This document shows, piece by piece, positions 14,663-21,255 of a stretch of DNA of 36,992 nucleotides. Position 1 is the stretch's first letter. Each line of letters begins with the position of its first letter. Origin of the DNA: Streptomyces muensis (GTDB taxonomy: Bacteria; Actinomycetota; Actinomycetes; Streptomycetales; Streptomycetaceae); NCBI RefSeq assembly GCF_021474425.1, contig NZ_JAKEIP010000065.1, positions 1-36,992 of the forward strand, written 5' to 3'. The position numbers and the translations under genes were made by a program. The notes under the pieces are model-generated. The model was not told the DNA's origin and searched no databases. It saw only the letters and a program-made list of their open reading frames with translations.

Positions 14663-15277
14663 TCACCCGGCCGCGTCGACCCAGGACGTCAGCCGGCCGT
14701 CCGGCTGGAGGGCGACGTACAGCCCGTTGTGCTCGCCCTGCGCGGCGCGGCCGTCGGCGACGAGGGTGTCGAGCCGTACGCCGTCCGCGAGGATGTCGGC
14801 CTCGTAGTGGTCGGTGGCCACCCGGTAGAGCTTCGCCGTCGTCCTCCCGTCCGCGAGGGTCGGGGTGCCGACCAGGACGCGGTTGACGACGGCCTTGGGC
14901 TTCGGCTTGGCCCGCTCGACCCAGGAGATGACCTCGCCGTCGGGGTGGAGGGTGATGTGCAGCCCGTTGTTCTGGGCGTGCGCGGCCATGCCCTGGGTGT
15001 ACAGGGCCCCGTACTGCCGGCCCTCGGCCCACAGCTCCGCCTCGTATCGGTCCTCGCCGGCCTTGTAGACCTTCGCCCGGCTGACGTCGTCCGCGAGGTT
15101 CACCGTCCGCACATGGACGCGCTCGGCCTTGGAGTGCTTGCCGGCGGACTTGCCGGTGGTGGCGCCGGCCGCGTCGACGGCGAAGGCGCCGGCGGCCGAG
15201 ACACCCAGCGCGGCGGTGACACAGGCGGTGACGGAGGCGGCTACGAGGGCGGTGCGCAGGGGGCGGGGGGCACGCAT
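14663..15277 (-). CDS. Secreted protein made of two copies of a 70-residue module, unknown function
   Basis: 204 residues. A signal peptide spans about 1-38 (ALVAASVTACVTAALGVSAA); cleavage probably falls after AFA or AAGA. The mature part contains two homologous modules, about 52-122 and 132-202: each has LAD...AK(V/L)Y(K/R), (R/H)YEA(E/D), (N)NGL(H/Y) and PDG..(I/T)SWV at matching spacing, 80 residues apart. They are joined by a KPKPK linker. Spaced Tyr/Trp and alternating polar residues suggest beta-rich repeats that could bind wall, sugar or surface ligands. I do not recognise a named family. GAAGGA lies 11 bases before the ATG. It is divergent from the ArsR-type regulator gene. Confidence 0.75.
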   Translation of the reverse strand: MRAPRPLRTALVAASVTACVTAALGVSAAGAFAVDAAGATTGKSAGKHSKAERVHVRTVNLADDVSRAKVYKAGEDRYEAELWAEGRQYGALYTQGMAAHAQNNGLHITLHPDGEVISWVERAKPKPKAVVNRVLVGTPTLADGRTTAKLYRVATDHYEADILADGVRLDTLVADGRAAQGEHNGLYVALQPDGRLTSWVDAAG

Positions 15278-15404
15278 CAGTGAATCGTTCCTTCGATGGG
15301 GTTCGTTCCGACGCCTCGAAGCTACGGACCGCCCGTGAAGGGTTCCCGTACGTCATGTAACAGTCGTTCGGCATATATAGCCCAAAAGCGACAACTGGCT
15401 CCGA

Positions 15405-15432
15405 TTGACATGCAGGCATTTGCCTGCATAAC
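15405..15432 (+). promoter_or_regulatory. Promoter with an embedded perfect palindromic operator (ArsR type)
   Basis: A perfect -35 box TTGACA (15405-15410) is separated by 16 bases from a -10-like CATAAC (15427-15432). Nearly all of the spacer is a perfect inverted repeat, ATGCAGGCA-TT-TGCCTGCAT (15410-15429). Predicted transcription starts near 15439, 28 bases before the ATG of the ArsR-SRPBCC gene. A repressor bound here would block RNA polymerase, so autoregulation by the downstream protein is the natural reading. Confidence 0.75.
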
Positions 15433-15466
15433 TTTGAGTGTGCGATCGGAGAGCGGTGGTCCCGGG

Positions 15467-16234
15467 ATGGACAAGGTCTTCAAGGCGCTGGCCGACGAGA
15501 CGCGCAGGCGGCTGCTGGACCGGCTGCGCGAGGACAACGGGCAGACGCTCGGGGAGCTGTGCGCCGGTATCGGCATGGCCCGCCAGTCGGTGACCCAGCA
15601 TCTGGCCGTCCTGGAGGCCGCCAACCTGGTCGCCACGGTGCGGCGGGGGCGGGAGAAGCTGCACTATCTCAATCCGGTCCCGCTCCACGAGATCCAGGAG
15701 CGATGGATCGACAGGTTCGAGAGCCCGCGTCTGCGGGTGCTCGGGGCCGTGAAACGACGAGCCGAGGAAGCCATGACCGACAAGCCCACATTCGTCTACG
15801 TCACCTACATCGAGAGCACGCCCGAGAAGGTCTGGGACGCGCTCACCGACGCCGACCTGACCGCCGCCTACTGGGGGCACAGCAACGTCTCGGACTGGCG
15901 GACCGGATCCCGCTGGGCCCATGTCCGTACGGACGGTTCGGGCGTCGCCGACGTCGTCGGCACCGTCGTGGAGAGCGAGCGGCCCAGCCGTCTGGTCACC
16001 ACCTGGGTGGCGCCGGACGAGGAGGGGCAGGAGGACAAGTACTCCAGGGTCACCTTCGACATCCAGCGGCACGCCGAGATCGTCCGGCTCACCGTGACGC
16101 ACGAGGACCTGCCGGACGAGAGCGCCCGCGCGGACGTGTCGTCCGGCTGGCCGGCCGTGCTGTCCAACCTCAAGTCACTGCTGGAGACCGGCCATGTCCT
16201 GCCGCAGGAGCCGTGGCTGATGCCGACGCGATGA
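15467..16234 (+). CDS. ArsR-type HTH fused to an SRPBCC (AHSA1/START-like) domain
   Basis: 255 residues from the ATG at 15467; the frame is open upstream, but the predicted promoter lies inside that extension. Residues 1-90 are a winged helix (MDKVFKALADETRRRLLDRL, LGELCAGIGMARQSVTQHLA as recognition helix, RRGREKLHYLNPVPL as wing). No metal-binding Cys pair is visible. From about 105 an AHSA1-type SRPBCC domain begins (YVTYIESTPEKVWDALTD, AYWGHSNVSDWRTGS, LVTTWVAPDEEG, WPAVLSNLKSLLETG), which forms a hydrophobic ligand pocket. One-component sensors of this build are common in actinomycetes: a ligand in the SRPBCC cup would change DNA binding. The ligand is unknown. Confidence 0.87.
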   Translation: MDKVFKALADETRRRLLDRLREDNGQTLGELCAGIGMARQSVTQHLAVLEAANLVATVRRGREKLHYLNPVPLHEIQERWIDRFESPRLRVLGAVKRRAEEAMTDKPTFVYVTYIESTPEKVWDALTDADLTAAYWGHSNVSDWRTGSRWAHVRTDGSGVADVVGTVVESERPSRLVTTWVAPDEEGQEDKYSRVTFDIQRHAEIVRLTVTHEDLPDESARADVSSGWPAVLSNLKSLLETGHVLPQEPWLMPTR

Positions 16235-16267
16235 AAACGGGCGCCGAGACGGGAGCGGGCAGCGGAA

Positions 16268-16293
16268 GGCCGGCCCGCGGGCGCGGGCCGGCC
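16268..16293. terminator. Bidirectional terminator hairpin
   Basis: GGCCGGCCCGC (16268-16278) and GCGGGCCGGCC (16283-16293) form a perfect 11-bp GC stem with a 4-base loop. It lies between the convergent ArsR-SRPBCC and SPW-repeat genes and would serve both. Confidence 0.75.
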
Positions 16294-16318
16294 CTCGAGT
16301 CTCCTCTCGGGTGTGCCG

Positions 16319-16759
16319 CTACGGCCTCGGGGCGCTCTTCGCCGCCGTACCGGCGCACAGCAGCCCCAGGCACACGGCCAGCGCGCCGACGATGATGTTG
16401 TTCACGATGACGCCGGCGTCCGGGCTGTCCCCGACGATCCACGGCGCGATGATCATCCACACGCCCATCGCGCAGAAGGCCCAGCTCAGGCCGTACATGC
16501 GTTCCGGGGCCCGGGTGAATCCGAGGGCCAGCAGGCCGATCGCGATACCCATGATGAGGTTGTGGGTCACGAGCGCGGGCTGGCTCGTCGTGTAGTGGAG
16601 TATCCAGGGGGACACAGCGCAGTACAGACCGAGCAGGAACACCGGTCCGTCCACGAGCGCCACATCACGACCGCCGAGCATGCGGGCGTAGCGATCCCGC
16701 ATTTCGGATACATCAGGGTGAGCTGTTATGTCACCTCTGGTGGGCGAGACGTTGGCCAT
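16319..16759 (-). CDS. SPW-repeat membrane protein
   Basis: 146 residues; AAGGAG sits eight bases before the ATG. After a hydrophilic cytoplasmic N-terminus (1-35) there are four transmembrane helices arranged as two SPW units: GPVFLLGLYCAVSPWILHY plus HNLIMGIAIGLLALGF, then MYGLSWAFCAMGVWMIIAPWIVG plus GVIVNNIIVGALAVCLGLLC. The SPW and APW motifs at the outer end of helices 1 and 3 define the family. The function is unknown; members are common in actinobacterial and cyanobacterial genomes. The upstream 240 bases are AT-rich by local standards and should hold its promoter and that of the divergent GntR gene. Confidence 0.88.
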   Translation of the reverse strand: MANVSPTRGDITAHPDVSEMRDRYARMLGGRDVALVDGPVFLLGLYCAVSPWILHYTTSQPALVTHNLIMGIAIGLLALGFTRAPERMYGLSWAFCAMGVWMIIAPWIVGDSPDAGVIVNNIIVGALAVCLGLLCAGTAAKSAPRP

Positions 16760-16999
16760 GACTCGTCTCCTTTGACTCGCAGGCCTGACCGCGTCTGGTG
16801 CGGTGTGCGGTAAGCGCCGCCTTTCCCTATTCTGCGCTTATTTCCTCTTTATGTGTAGAGCCGGGACGACTGCGGACCTCGGTGGCGAAACCTGGTCGGG
16901 ATTCCTGGAAACAGCAGGTCAGCGGCCGGGTGAAGAGGAATTAGGTGGCGCAATGATTCGGTAACACCACTGGGCGGGCACCGTCGGTATGGTCACCGC

Positions 17000-17770
17000 A
17001 TGCCAGCCGAACGAACCCGCGAGCACACCGCCCCGCTCGCCGCGGCCCGCCGCCGGCGGCTGCGTGCCGACCGGGCGCGGCAGCTCGCGGACCTGCTGCG
17101 GCACCTCGTCCTGACCGGGGGCTTTCCCGGGGGCGCCCTGCCCCACGAGGACATCCTCGCGGCCGAGTACGAGGTGTCACGCAACACCGTCCGGCACGCA
17201 CTCGACCTGCTGCGCGCCGAGCAGCTCGTCGAGCGGCTGCCCGGCGTCGGCACCGTCGTCGTCGCCGAGAAGTACTCGCACGGTCTCGACCGGCTGATGG
17301 GACTCGCGGAAACCCTGCGGGAGCACGGCCGGGTCACCAACGAGGTCCGCACCATGGGGCCGGTCGCAGCGCCCGCACCCGTGGCCGAGCGGCTCCGGCT
17401 GCCCACCGGCACCGACGTCCTCTACGTCGAGCGGCTCCGCAAGCTCAACGGGCTGCCGCTCTCCCTCGACCTCACCTATCTGCCGCTGGACATCGGCAGC
17501 GAGCTGATCGGCGCCGACCTGGAGAACACCGACGTCTTCCGGCTGCTGGAGCAGATCACCGGGCAACCGCTCGGACACGCGGAGATCACCCTGGAGGCCG
17601 TCAACGCCGACGCGCACTCCGCCACCGTGCTCCAGGCGCCGCGCGGCACCGCCGTGCTGATGCTGGAGCGCCTCACCCACCTGTGCGACGGCAGGCCCGT
17701 GGACCTGGAGTTCATCCGGTTCCGCGGGGACCGGATCGCGATGAGCGGGCTGCTGCGCCGCTCGCTCTGA
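17000..17770 (+). CDS. GntR/HutC-family regulator, likely controller of the ferredoxin-ABC-flavoprotein locus
   Basis: 256 residues. Winged helix about 24-92: LADLLRHLVLTGGFPGG, LPHEDILAAEYEVSRNTVRH (HTH) and ERLPGVGTVVV (wing). A UTRA effector domain covers about 110-250: LYVERLRKLNGLPLSLDLTY, SELIGADLENTDVFRLL, VNADAHSATVLQAPRGTAVL and LEFIRFRGDRIAM. HutC-type regulators bind sugars, histidine derivatives or small acids and release DNA on binding. A TATGGT -10-like box (16988-16993) seven bases before the ATG suggests a leaderless mRNA. The ferredoxin gene begins 51 bases downstream on the same strand, so the regulator probably controls, and may be co-transcribed with, the cluster to 24030. 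Confidence 0.88.
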   Translation: MPAERTREHTAPLAAARRRRLRADRARQLADLLRHLVLTGGFPGGALPHEDILAAEYEVSRNTVRHALDLLRAEQLVERLPGVGTVVVAEKYSHGLDRLMGLAETLREHGRVTNEVRTMGPVAAPAPVAERLRLPTGTDVLYVERLRKLNGLPLSLDLTYLPLDIGSELIGADLENTDVFRLLEQITGQPLGHAEITLEAVNADAHSATVLQAPRGTAVLMLERLTHLCDGRPVDLEFIRFRGDRIAMSGLLRRSL

Positions 17771-17821
17771 ACCGCCACGCCCGGCGACCCCCTTTCCCGC
17801 AGTACCTCACTGGAGACAGCC

Positions 17822-18049
17822 ATGCCCTTGGTGCCCCAGCGGGCCGACGTGCCCGTGACCGTCGACGAGTCGAAGTGCATCGACGGCTGCACGCTCTGTG
17901 TCGACATGTGTCCGCTGGACTCCCTCGCGATCAACCCCGACAGCGGCAAGGCCTACATGCACGTCGACGAGTGCTGGTACTGCGGCCCCTGCGCCGCCCG
18001 CTGCCCCACCGGGGCCGTCACGGTCAACATGCCCTACCTGCTGCGGTGA
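17822..18049 (+). CDS. Small 2x[4Fe-4S] ferredoxin, AprB-like
   Basis: 75 residues with GGAG six bases before the ATG. It has two cluster-binding sets: C19-x3-C23-x2-C26-x3-C30-P and C51-W52-x-C54-x2-C57-x3-C61-P. The second set reads CWYCGPCAARCP followed by TGAVTV. This closely resembles the beta subunit of adenylylsulfate reductase (AprB), where CWECYxCVKxCP is typical and the Trp next to the first Cys lies on the electron path to FAD in AprA. The first set differs from AprB in spacing and is closer to ordinary bacterial ferredoxins. It should pass electrons between the cellular pool and the flavoprotein at 21256. The next gene starts 14 bases after its stop. Confidence 0.9.
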   Translation: MPLVPQRADVPVTVDESKCIDGCTLCVDMCPLDSLAINPDSGKAYMHVDECWYCGPCAARCPTGAVTVNMPYLLR

Positions 18050-18063
18050 AAGGCCCCCTCCCG

Positions 18064-19428
18064 ATGAAACGCAAACGTACGCCGACCGCCGCCGCCCTGC
18101 TCGCGGCCGCCCTCCTCGGCACCCTCGTCACCGGCTGCGGCCGCGACGCGTCGGCCGGCGACGCCAACCACGTCACCGTGACCGTCGGCTACCAGTCCAA
18201 GACCATCAACACCGTCACCGCCGGCACCCTGCTGCGCTCCCTCGGCTACTTCGAGCGCGAACTCGCCGCGCAGGGCAAACGGGACGGCATCTCCTACAAG
18301 GTCGAGTGGCAGGACTACGTCACGGGCGCGCCCATCACCGCGCAGATGACCGCCGGGAAGATCGACATCGGGTCGATGGGGGACTTCCCGCTGCTCATCA
18401 ACGCCGCCCGCGGCAAGCAGCTGAACCGCCCCACCCGGCTCGTGTCGGTCACCGGTTACAACCTGCGGGGCGCCCTCAACACCGTGGTCACCGCCCCGCA
18501 GTCGAAGCTCGGCTCGCTGAAGGACCTCAAGGGCAGGAACGTCTCCACCAGCGTCGGATCGGCCGCCGACGGAACCCTCGTACGGGCGTTGCAGCAGGCC
18601 GGCCTCGACCCGGAGAAGGACATCCGCAAGCTCAACCAGCAGCCGGCGGTGGGCGCTTCGGCCCTCCAGGCGGGCAGCGCCGACGCCCTGTCCCAGTTCG
18701 TGGCCTGGCCCGGACTGCTCGCCTTCCAGGACAAGGCGAAGGCCCTCTACGACGGTGCCGAACTCGACCTGCCCACCTTCCACGGAGTGACGGTCCGCCA
18801 GGACTTCGCCGAACAGCGGCCGAAGGTCCTCGACGCCTTCCTCACCGCCCAGACCGAGGCGACCCGCTACCTGAACGAACACCCCGTGCAGGCCGCCGAG
18901 AAGGTCGCCGAGGCCACCGACCTGCCCCCGGAGGTCGTCTACCTCTACAACGGCAGCGGCGGCATCGCCACCTTCGACCCGGCCCTCAAGCCGCAGCTCG
19001 TCGCCGCGCTGAAGAAGGACGTACCGGTACTGCGCTCGGCGAAGCTCGTCGGCGATGTGGACGTCGACTCCTTCGTCGACGACGGCCCGATCAAGAGGGT
19101 CTACGGCAAGGAGTACGCCGAGCGACTCGCCGCCACCCCCGAGCCCTCGCGCGGCGAGGTGTGGCTCAAGGGCGAGGAGCGCACCCGTCCCTTCGACTCG
19201 CCCACCGCCCTGCTGGAGTTCGTCGCCGGGCACAAGGACGAGGTGCGCGCCGCGTACGTGCCGGACGCCGCCAACGGCACCCGCTGGTACGCGGACCGGG
19301 CCGTCTGGGTCCAGGACGGCAAGGAACTGCGGCCCTTCGTCACCCCTTCCGCCGCCCGCGCGTACACCCAGGCGCACCCCGGCGCCCGCACCGTCTCCTA
19401 CACCACCGCGCTGGAGCAGGCGTCATGA
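18064..19428 (+). CDS. SsuA/TauA/NrtA-type substrate-binding lipoprotein with C-terminal NosL-like domain
   Basis: 454 residues. The lipoprotein signal ends in LVTGC (lipid anchor at Cys25). Residues about 38-340 are a periplasmic-binding-protein fold of the sulfonate/taurine/nitrate group: VGYQSKTINTVTAGTLLRSL, VEWQDYVTGAPITAQMTAGK, DIGSMGDFPLLINA, DLKGRNVSTSVGSAADGTLV, DALSQFVAWPGLLAF. Normal members end near residue 330. Here the chain continues with about 90 residues (365-454) resembling NosL, the copper chaperone of nitrous oxide reductase: RPFDSPTALLEFVAGHKDEV, VPDAANGTRWYADRAVWVQD, FVTPSAARAYTQAHPGA. The CxM copper ligands of NosL are absent, so this is probably a structural or ligand-contacting module. 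Its stop overlaps the permease start (ATGA). Confidence 0.88.
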   Translation: MKRKRTPTAAALLAAALLGTLVTGCGRDASAGDANHVTVTVGYQSKTINTVTAGTLLRSLGYFERELAAQGKRDGISYKVEWQDYVTGAPITAQMTAGKIDIGSMGDFPLLINAARGKQLNRPTRLVSVTGYNLRGALNTVVTAPQSKLGSLKDLKGRNVSTSVGSAADGTLVRALQQAGLDPEKDIRKLNQQPAVGASALQAGSADALSQFVAWPGLLAFQDKAKALYDGAELDLPTFHGVTVRQDFAEQRPKVLDAFLTAQTEATRYLNEHPVQAAEKVAEATDLPPEVVYLYNGSGGIATFDPALKPQLVAALKKDVPVLRSAKLVGDVDVDSFVDDGPIKRVYGKEYAERLAATPEPSRGEVWLKGEERTRPFDSPTALLEFVAGHKDEVRAAYVPDAANGTRWYADRAVWVQDGKELRPFVTPSAARAYTQAHPGARTVSYTTALEQAS

Positions 19429-20273
19429 CCGCGGTGACCGCCCCGCCGAAGAAGGCGTCCGCGGGGCCGCCGCCCTCCGCCGCTCGGCGCACGGCACGGT
19501 TCCGGCCGGTCGTACGCGTCCTGTCGCTGCTCGCCGCGCTCGCGCTGTGGCAGCTGCTGACCACGCTCGACGTCCAACTGTGGCTGCGCTTCGACCAGTT
19601 CCCGTCCGTCACCGACGTGGCCCGGGAGTTCGGGCAGCGGCTCGGCGACGGCGCGTACTGGCAGGACGTGAGCGACAGTCTGCGCAGGATCGTGACCGGC
19701 TTCCTGCTCGCGGCGGTGCTCGGCGTCGCCGCGGGTGTCGTGGTGGGCCGCTCCCGGTGGGCCGCGGACCTGATCGGCCCGGTCCTGGAGGTGCTGCGGC
19801 CCGTCCCCGCCATCGCACTCGTCCCCGTGGCGATCCTGCTCTTCCCCAGCAACGAACAGGGCATCGTCTTCATCACCTTCACCGCCGCGTTCTTCCCGGT
19901 GCTGGTCGCGACCCGGCACGCGGTGCGGGCTCTGGCGCCGGTGTGGGAGGAAGCGGTGCTCACCATGGGCGGCGGCCGGTGGCGGGTGCTCGCCTCCGTG
20001 GTGCTGCCGGGCGCGCTGCCGGGGATCTTCGGCGGGCTGTCGGTCGGGATCGGCGTCTCGTGGATCTGCGTGATCTCCGCGGAGATGATCTCCGGTGAGT
20101 ACGGCGTCGGCTACCGCACCTGGCAGGACTACACCGTCATCGACTACCCGGGTGTCTTCACCGGCATCGTCAGCATCGGCCTGCTGGGCTGGCTGACCTC
20201 CACGCTGGTGGAGGTCCTCGGACGCCGGCTGACGCACTGGCTGCCGCGACGTGAGGGGACGGGCACGTCATGA
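19425..20273 (+). CDS. ABC transporter permease, SsuC/TauC/NrtB family
   Basis: 282 residues, starting inside the stop of the binding-protein gene (ATGA overlap). After a basic cytoplasmic N-terminus there are about six transmembrane helices, including VLSLLAALALWQLLTTLDV, IVTGFLLAAVLGVAAGVVVG, VPAIALVPVAILLF and GIVSIGLLGWLTSTLVEVLG. The EAA loop that docks to the ATPase is EEAVLTMGGGRWRVLASVVL. SAEMISGEYGVGYRTWQDYT is typical of the sulfonate/nitrate permeases. The single permease gene implies a homodimer. Confidence 0.92.
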   Translation: MTAVTAPPKKASAGPPPSAARRTARFRPVVRVLSLLAALALWQLLTTLDVQLWLRFDQFPSVTDVAREFGQRLGDGAYWQDVSDSLRRIVTGFLLAAVLGVAAGVVVGRSRWAADLIGPVLEVLRPVPAIALVPVAILLFPSNEQGIVFITFTAAFFPVLVATRHAVRALAPVWEEAVLTMGGGRWRVLASVVLPGALPGIFGGLSVGIGVSWICVISAEMISGEYGVGYRTWQDYTVIDYPGVFTGIVSIGLLGWLTSTLVEVLGRRLTHWLPRREGTGTS

Positions 20274-21064
20274 GCACGGAAACGGACATCGCGACCAGTG
20301 TGCCGCCCGTCGACCAACCCGCCCCCGGGGCGCGTCTCGGCCTGACCGGGGCGCGGCTCGGGCGACCGGGCGCCGCCGTACTGCACGGCCTGGACCTCGA
20401 AGCGGCTCCGGGCGAGATCCTCACCGTCGTCGGCCCGTCAGGGTGCGGCAAGTCGACCCTGCTGCGGACCCTGGCCGGGCTGCTGCCCACACTCGCCGGA
20501 CAGGTCGTGCAGGACGGGCGGCCCGTCACCGGGCCCGGCGCCGACCGGGCGCTGGTCTTCCAGGAGGACGCCCTGCTGCCGTGGCGCACGGCCCGCGCCA
20601 ACGTCGAACTGCCCCTCGCCATCAGAGGGCTGGGCCGCGCCGAGCGCAGGGCCAGGGCGGAGGAGTGGCTGGACCGGGTCGGACTCGCCGGTCTGGAGCG
20701 GCAGTTGCCGCACCGGCTCTCCGGCGGGCAGCGCCAGCGGGTGCAGATCGCCCGTGCGCTCGCCGGGCAGCCGCGCGCCGTATTGATGGACGAGCCCTTC
20801 GGCGCGCTGGATGCGCAGACCCGGGCCGGCATGCAGCAACTGCTGGTGGAGGCGCTGCACGGTACCGGCGCCACGGTCGTCTTCGTCACCCATGACGTGG
20901 ACGAGGCGCTGTTCCTGGGCGACCGGGTGGCACTGCTCGGCGAGGGCCGTCTCAACGGTGTGCGCCGGGTGCCACGGCCCCGCGACCGCGCCGCCCATGA
21001 CGACCCCGCGACGACGACACTGCGCCGTGAGGTTCTGGATTCCCTTGGTACCAAGACGCTCTGA
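20270..21064 (+). CDS. ABC transporter ATP-binding protein, SsuB/TauB/NrtD family
   Basis: 264 residues, starting inside the permease stop (ATGA overlap), so translation is coupled. Walker A GPSGCGKST, Q-loop VFQEDALLPWRTARANVELP, signature LSGGQRQRV, Walker B VLMDEPFGALD and switch His FVTHDVDEALFLGDRV are all intact. The PW after the Q-loop is typical of the nitrate/sulfonate/taurine group. The C-terminus (RPRDRAAHDDP) is the short family tail rather than a regulatory domain. It energises import of the ligand delivered by the lipoprotein at 18064. Confidence 0.94.
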   Translation: MSTETDIATSVPPVDQPAPGARLGLTGARLGRPGAAVLHGLDLEAAPGEILTVVGPSGCGKSTLLRTLAGLLPTLAGQVVQDGRPVTGPGADRALVFQEDALLPWRTARANVELPLAIRGLGRAERRARAEEWLDRVGLAGLERQLPHRLSGGQRQRVQIARALAGQPRAVLMDEPFGALDAQTRAGMQQLLVEALHGTGATVVFVTHDVDEALFLGDRVALLGEGRLNGVRRVPRPRDRAAHDDPATTTLRREVLDSLGTKTL

Positions 21065-21126
21065 CGCATCGCTCCAGGGCTCGGGTCCTCGGGTTCGTCG
21101 GCGGCTGCGGGGCGGTGGGGGCCGTT

Positions 21127-21193
21127 CGCGCAGTTCCCCGCGCCCCTGAGTGGGCCTCGCGGCCGCCGACCCAGGGGCGCGGGGAACTGCGCG
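21127..21193. repeat. Large perfect inverted repeat (21-bp arms), Streptomyces-type intergenic element
   Basis: CGCGCAGTTCCCCGCGCCCCT (21 bases) spans 21127-21147 and its exact reverse complement spans 21173-21193, with a 25-base loop. The GCAGTTCCCCGCGCCCC sequence is a common intergenic repeat in Streptomyces genomes. It lies between the ATPase stop and the flavoprotein start, where its RNA would form a very stable hairpin that could terminate or attenuate transcription. Confidence 0.85.
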
Positions 21194-21255
21194 ATCAGCC
21201 ACAGACGGCCCGCACCCGACCGTCATGCCCCACTCTCAGTGAAAGGCCACCCGTC

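Noticed and set aside
18064..19428. Copper chaperone function for the NosL-like tail
   Set aside because: The Cys and Met copper ligands of NosL are absent and there is no nitrous oxide reductase gene.
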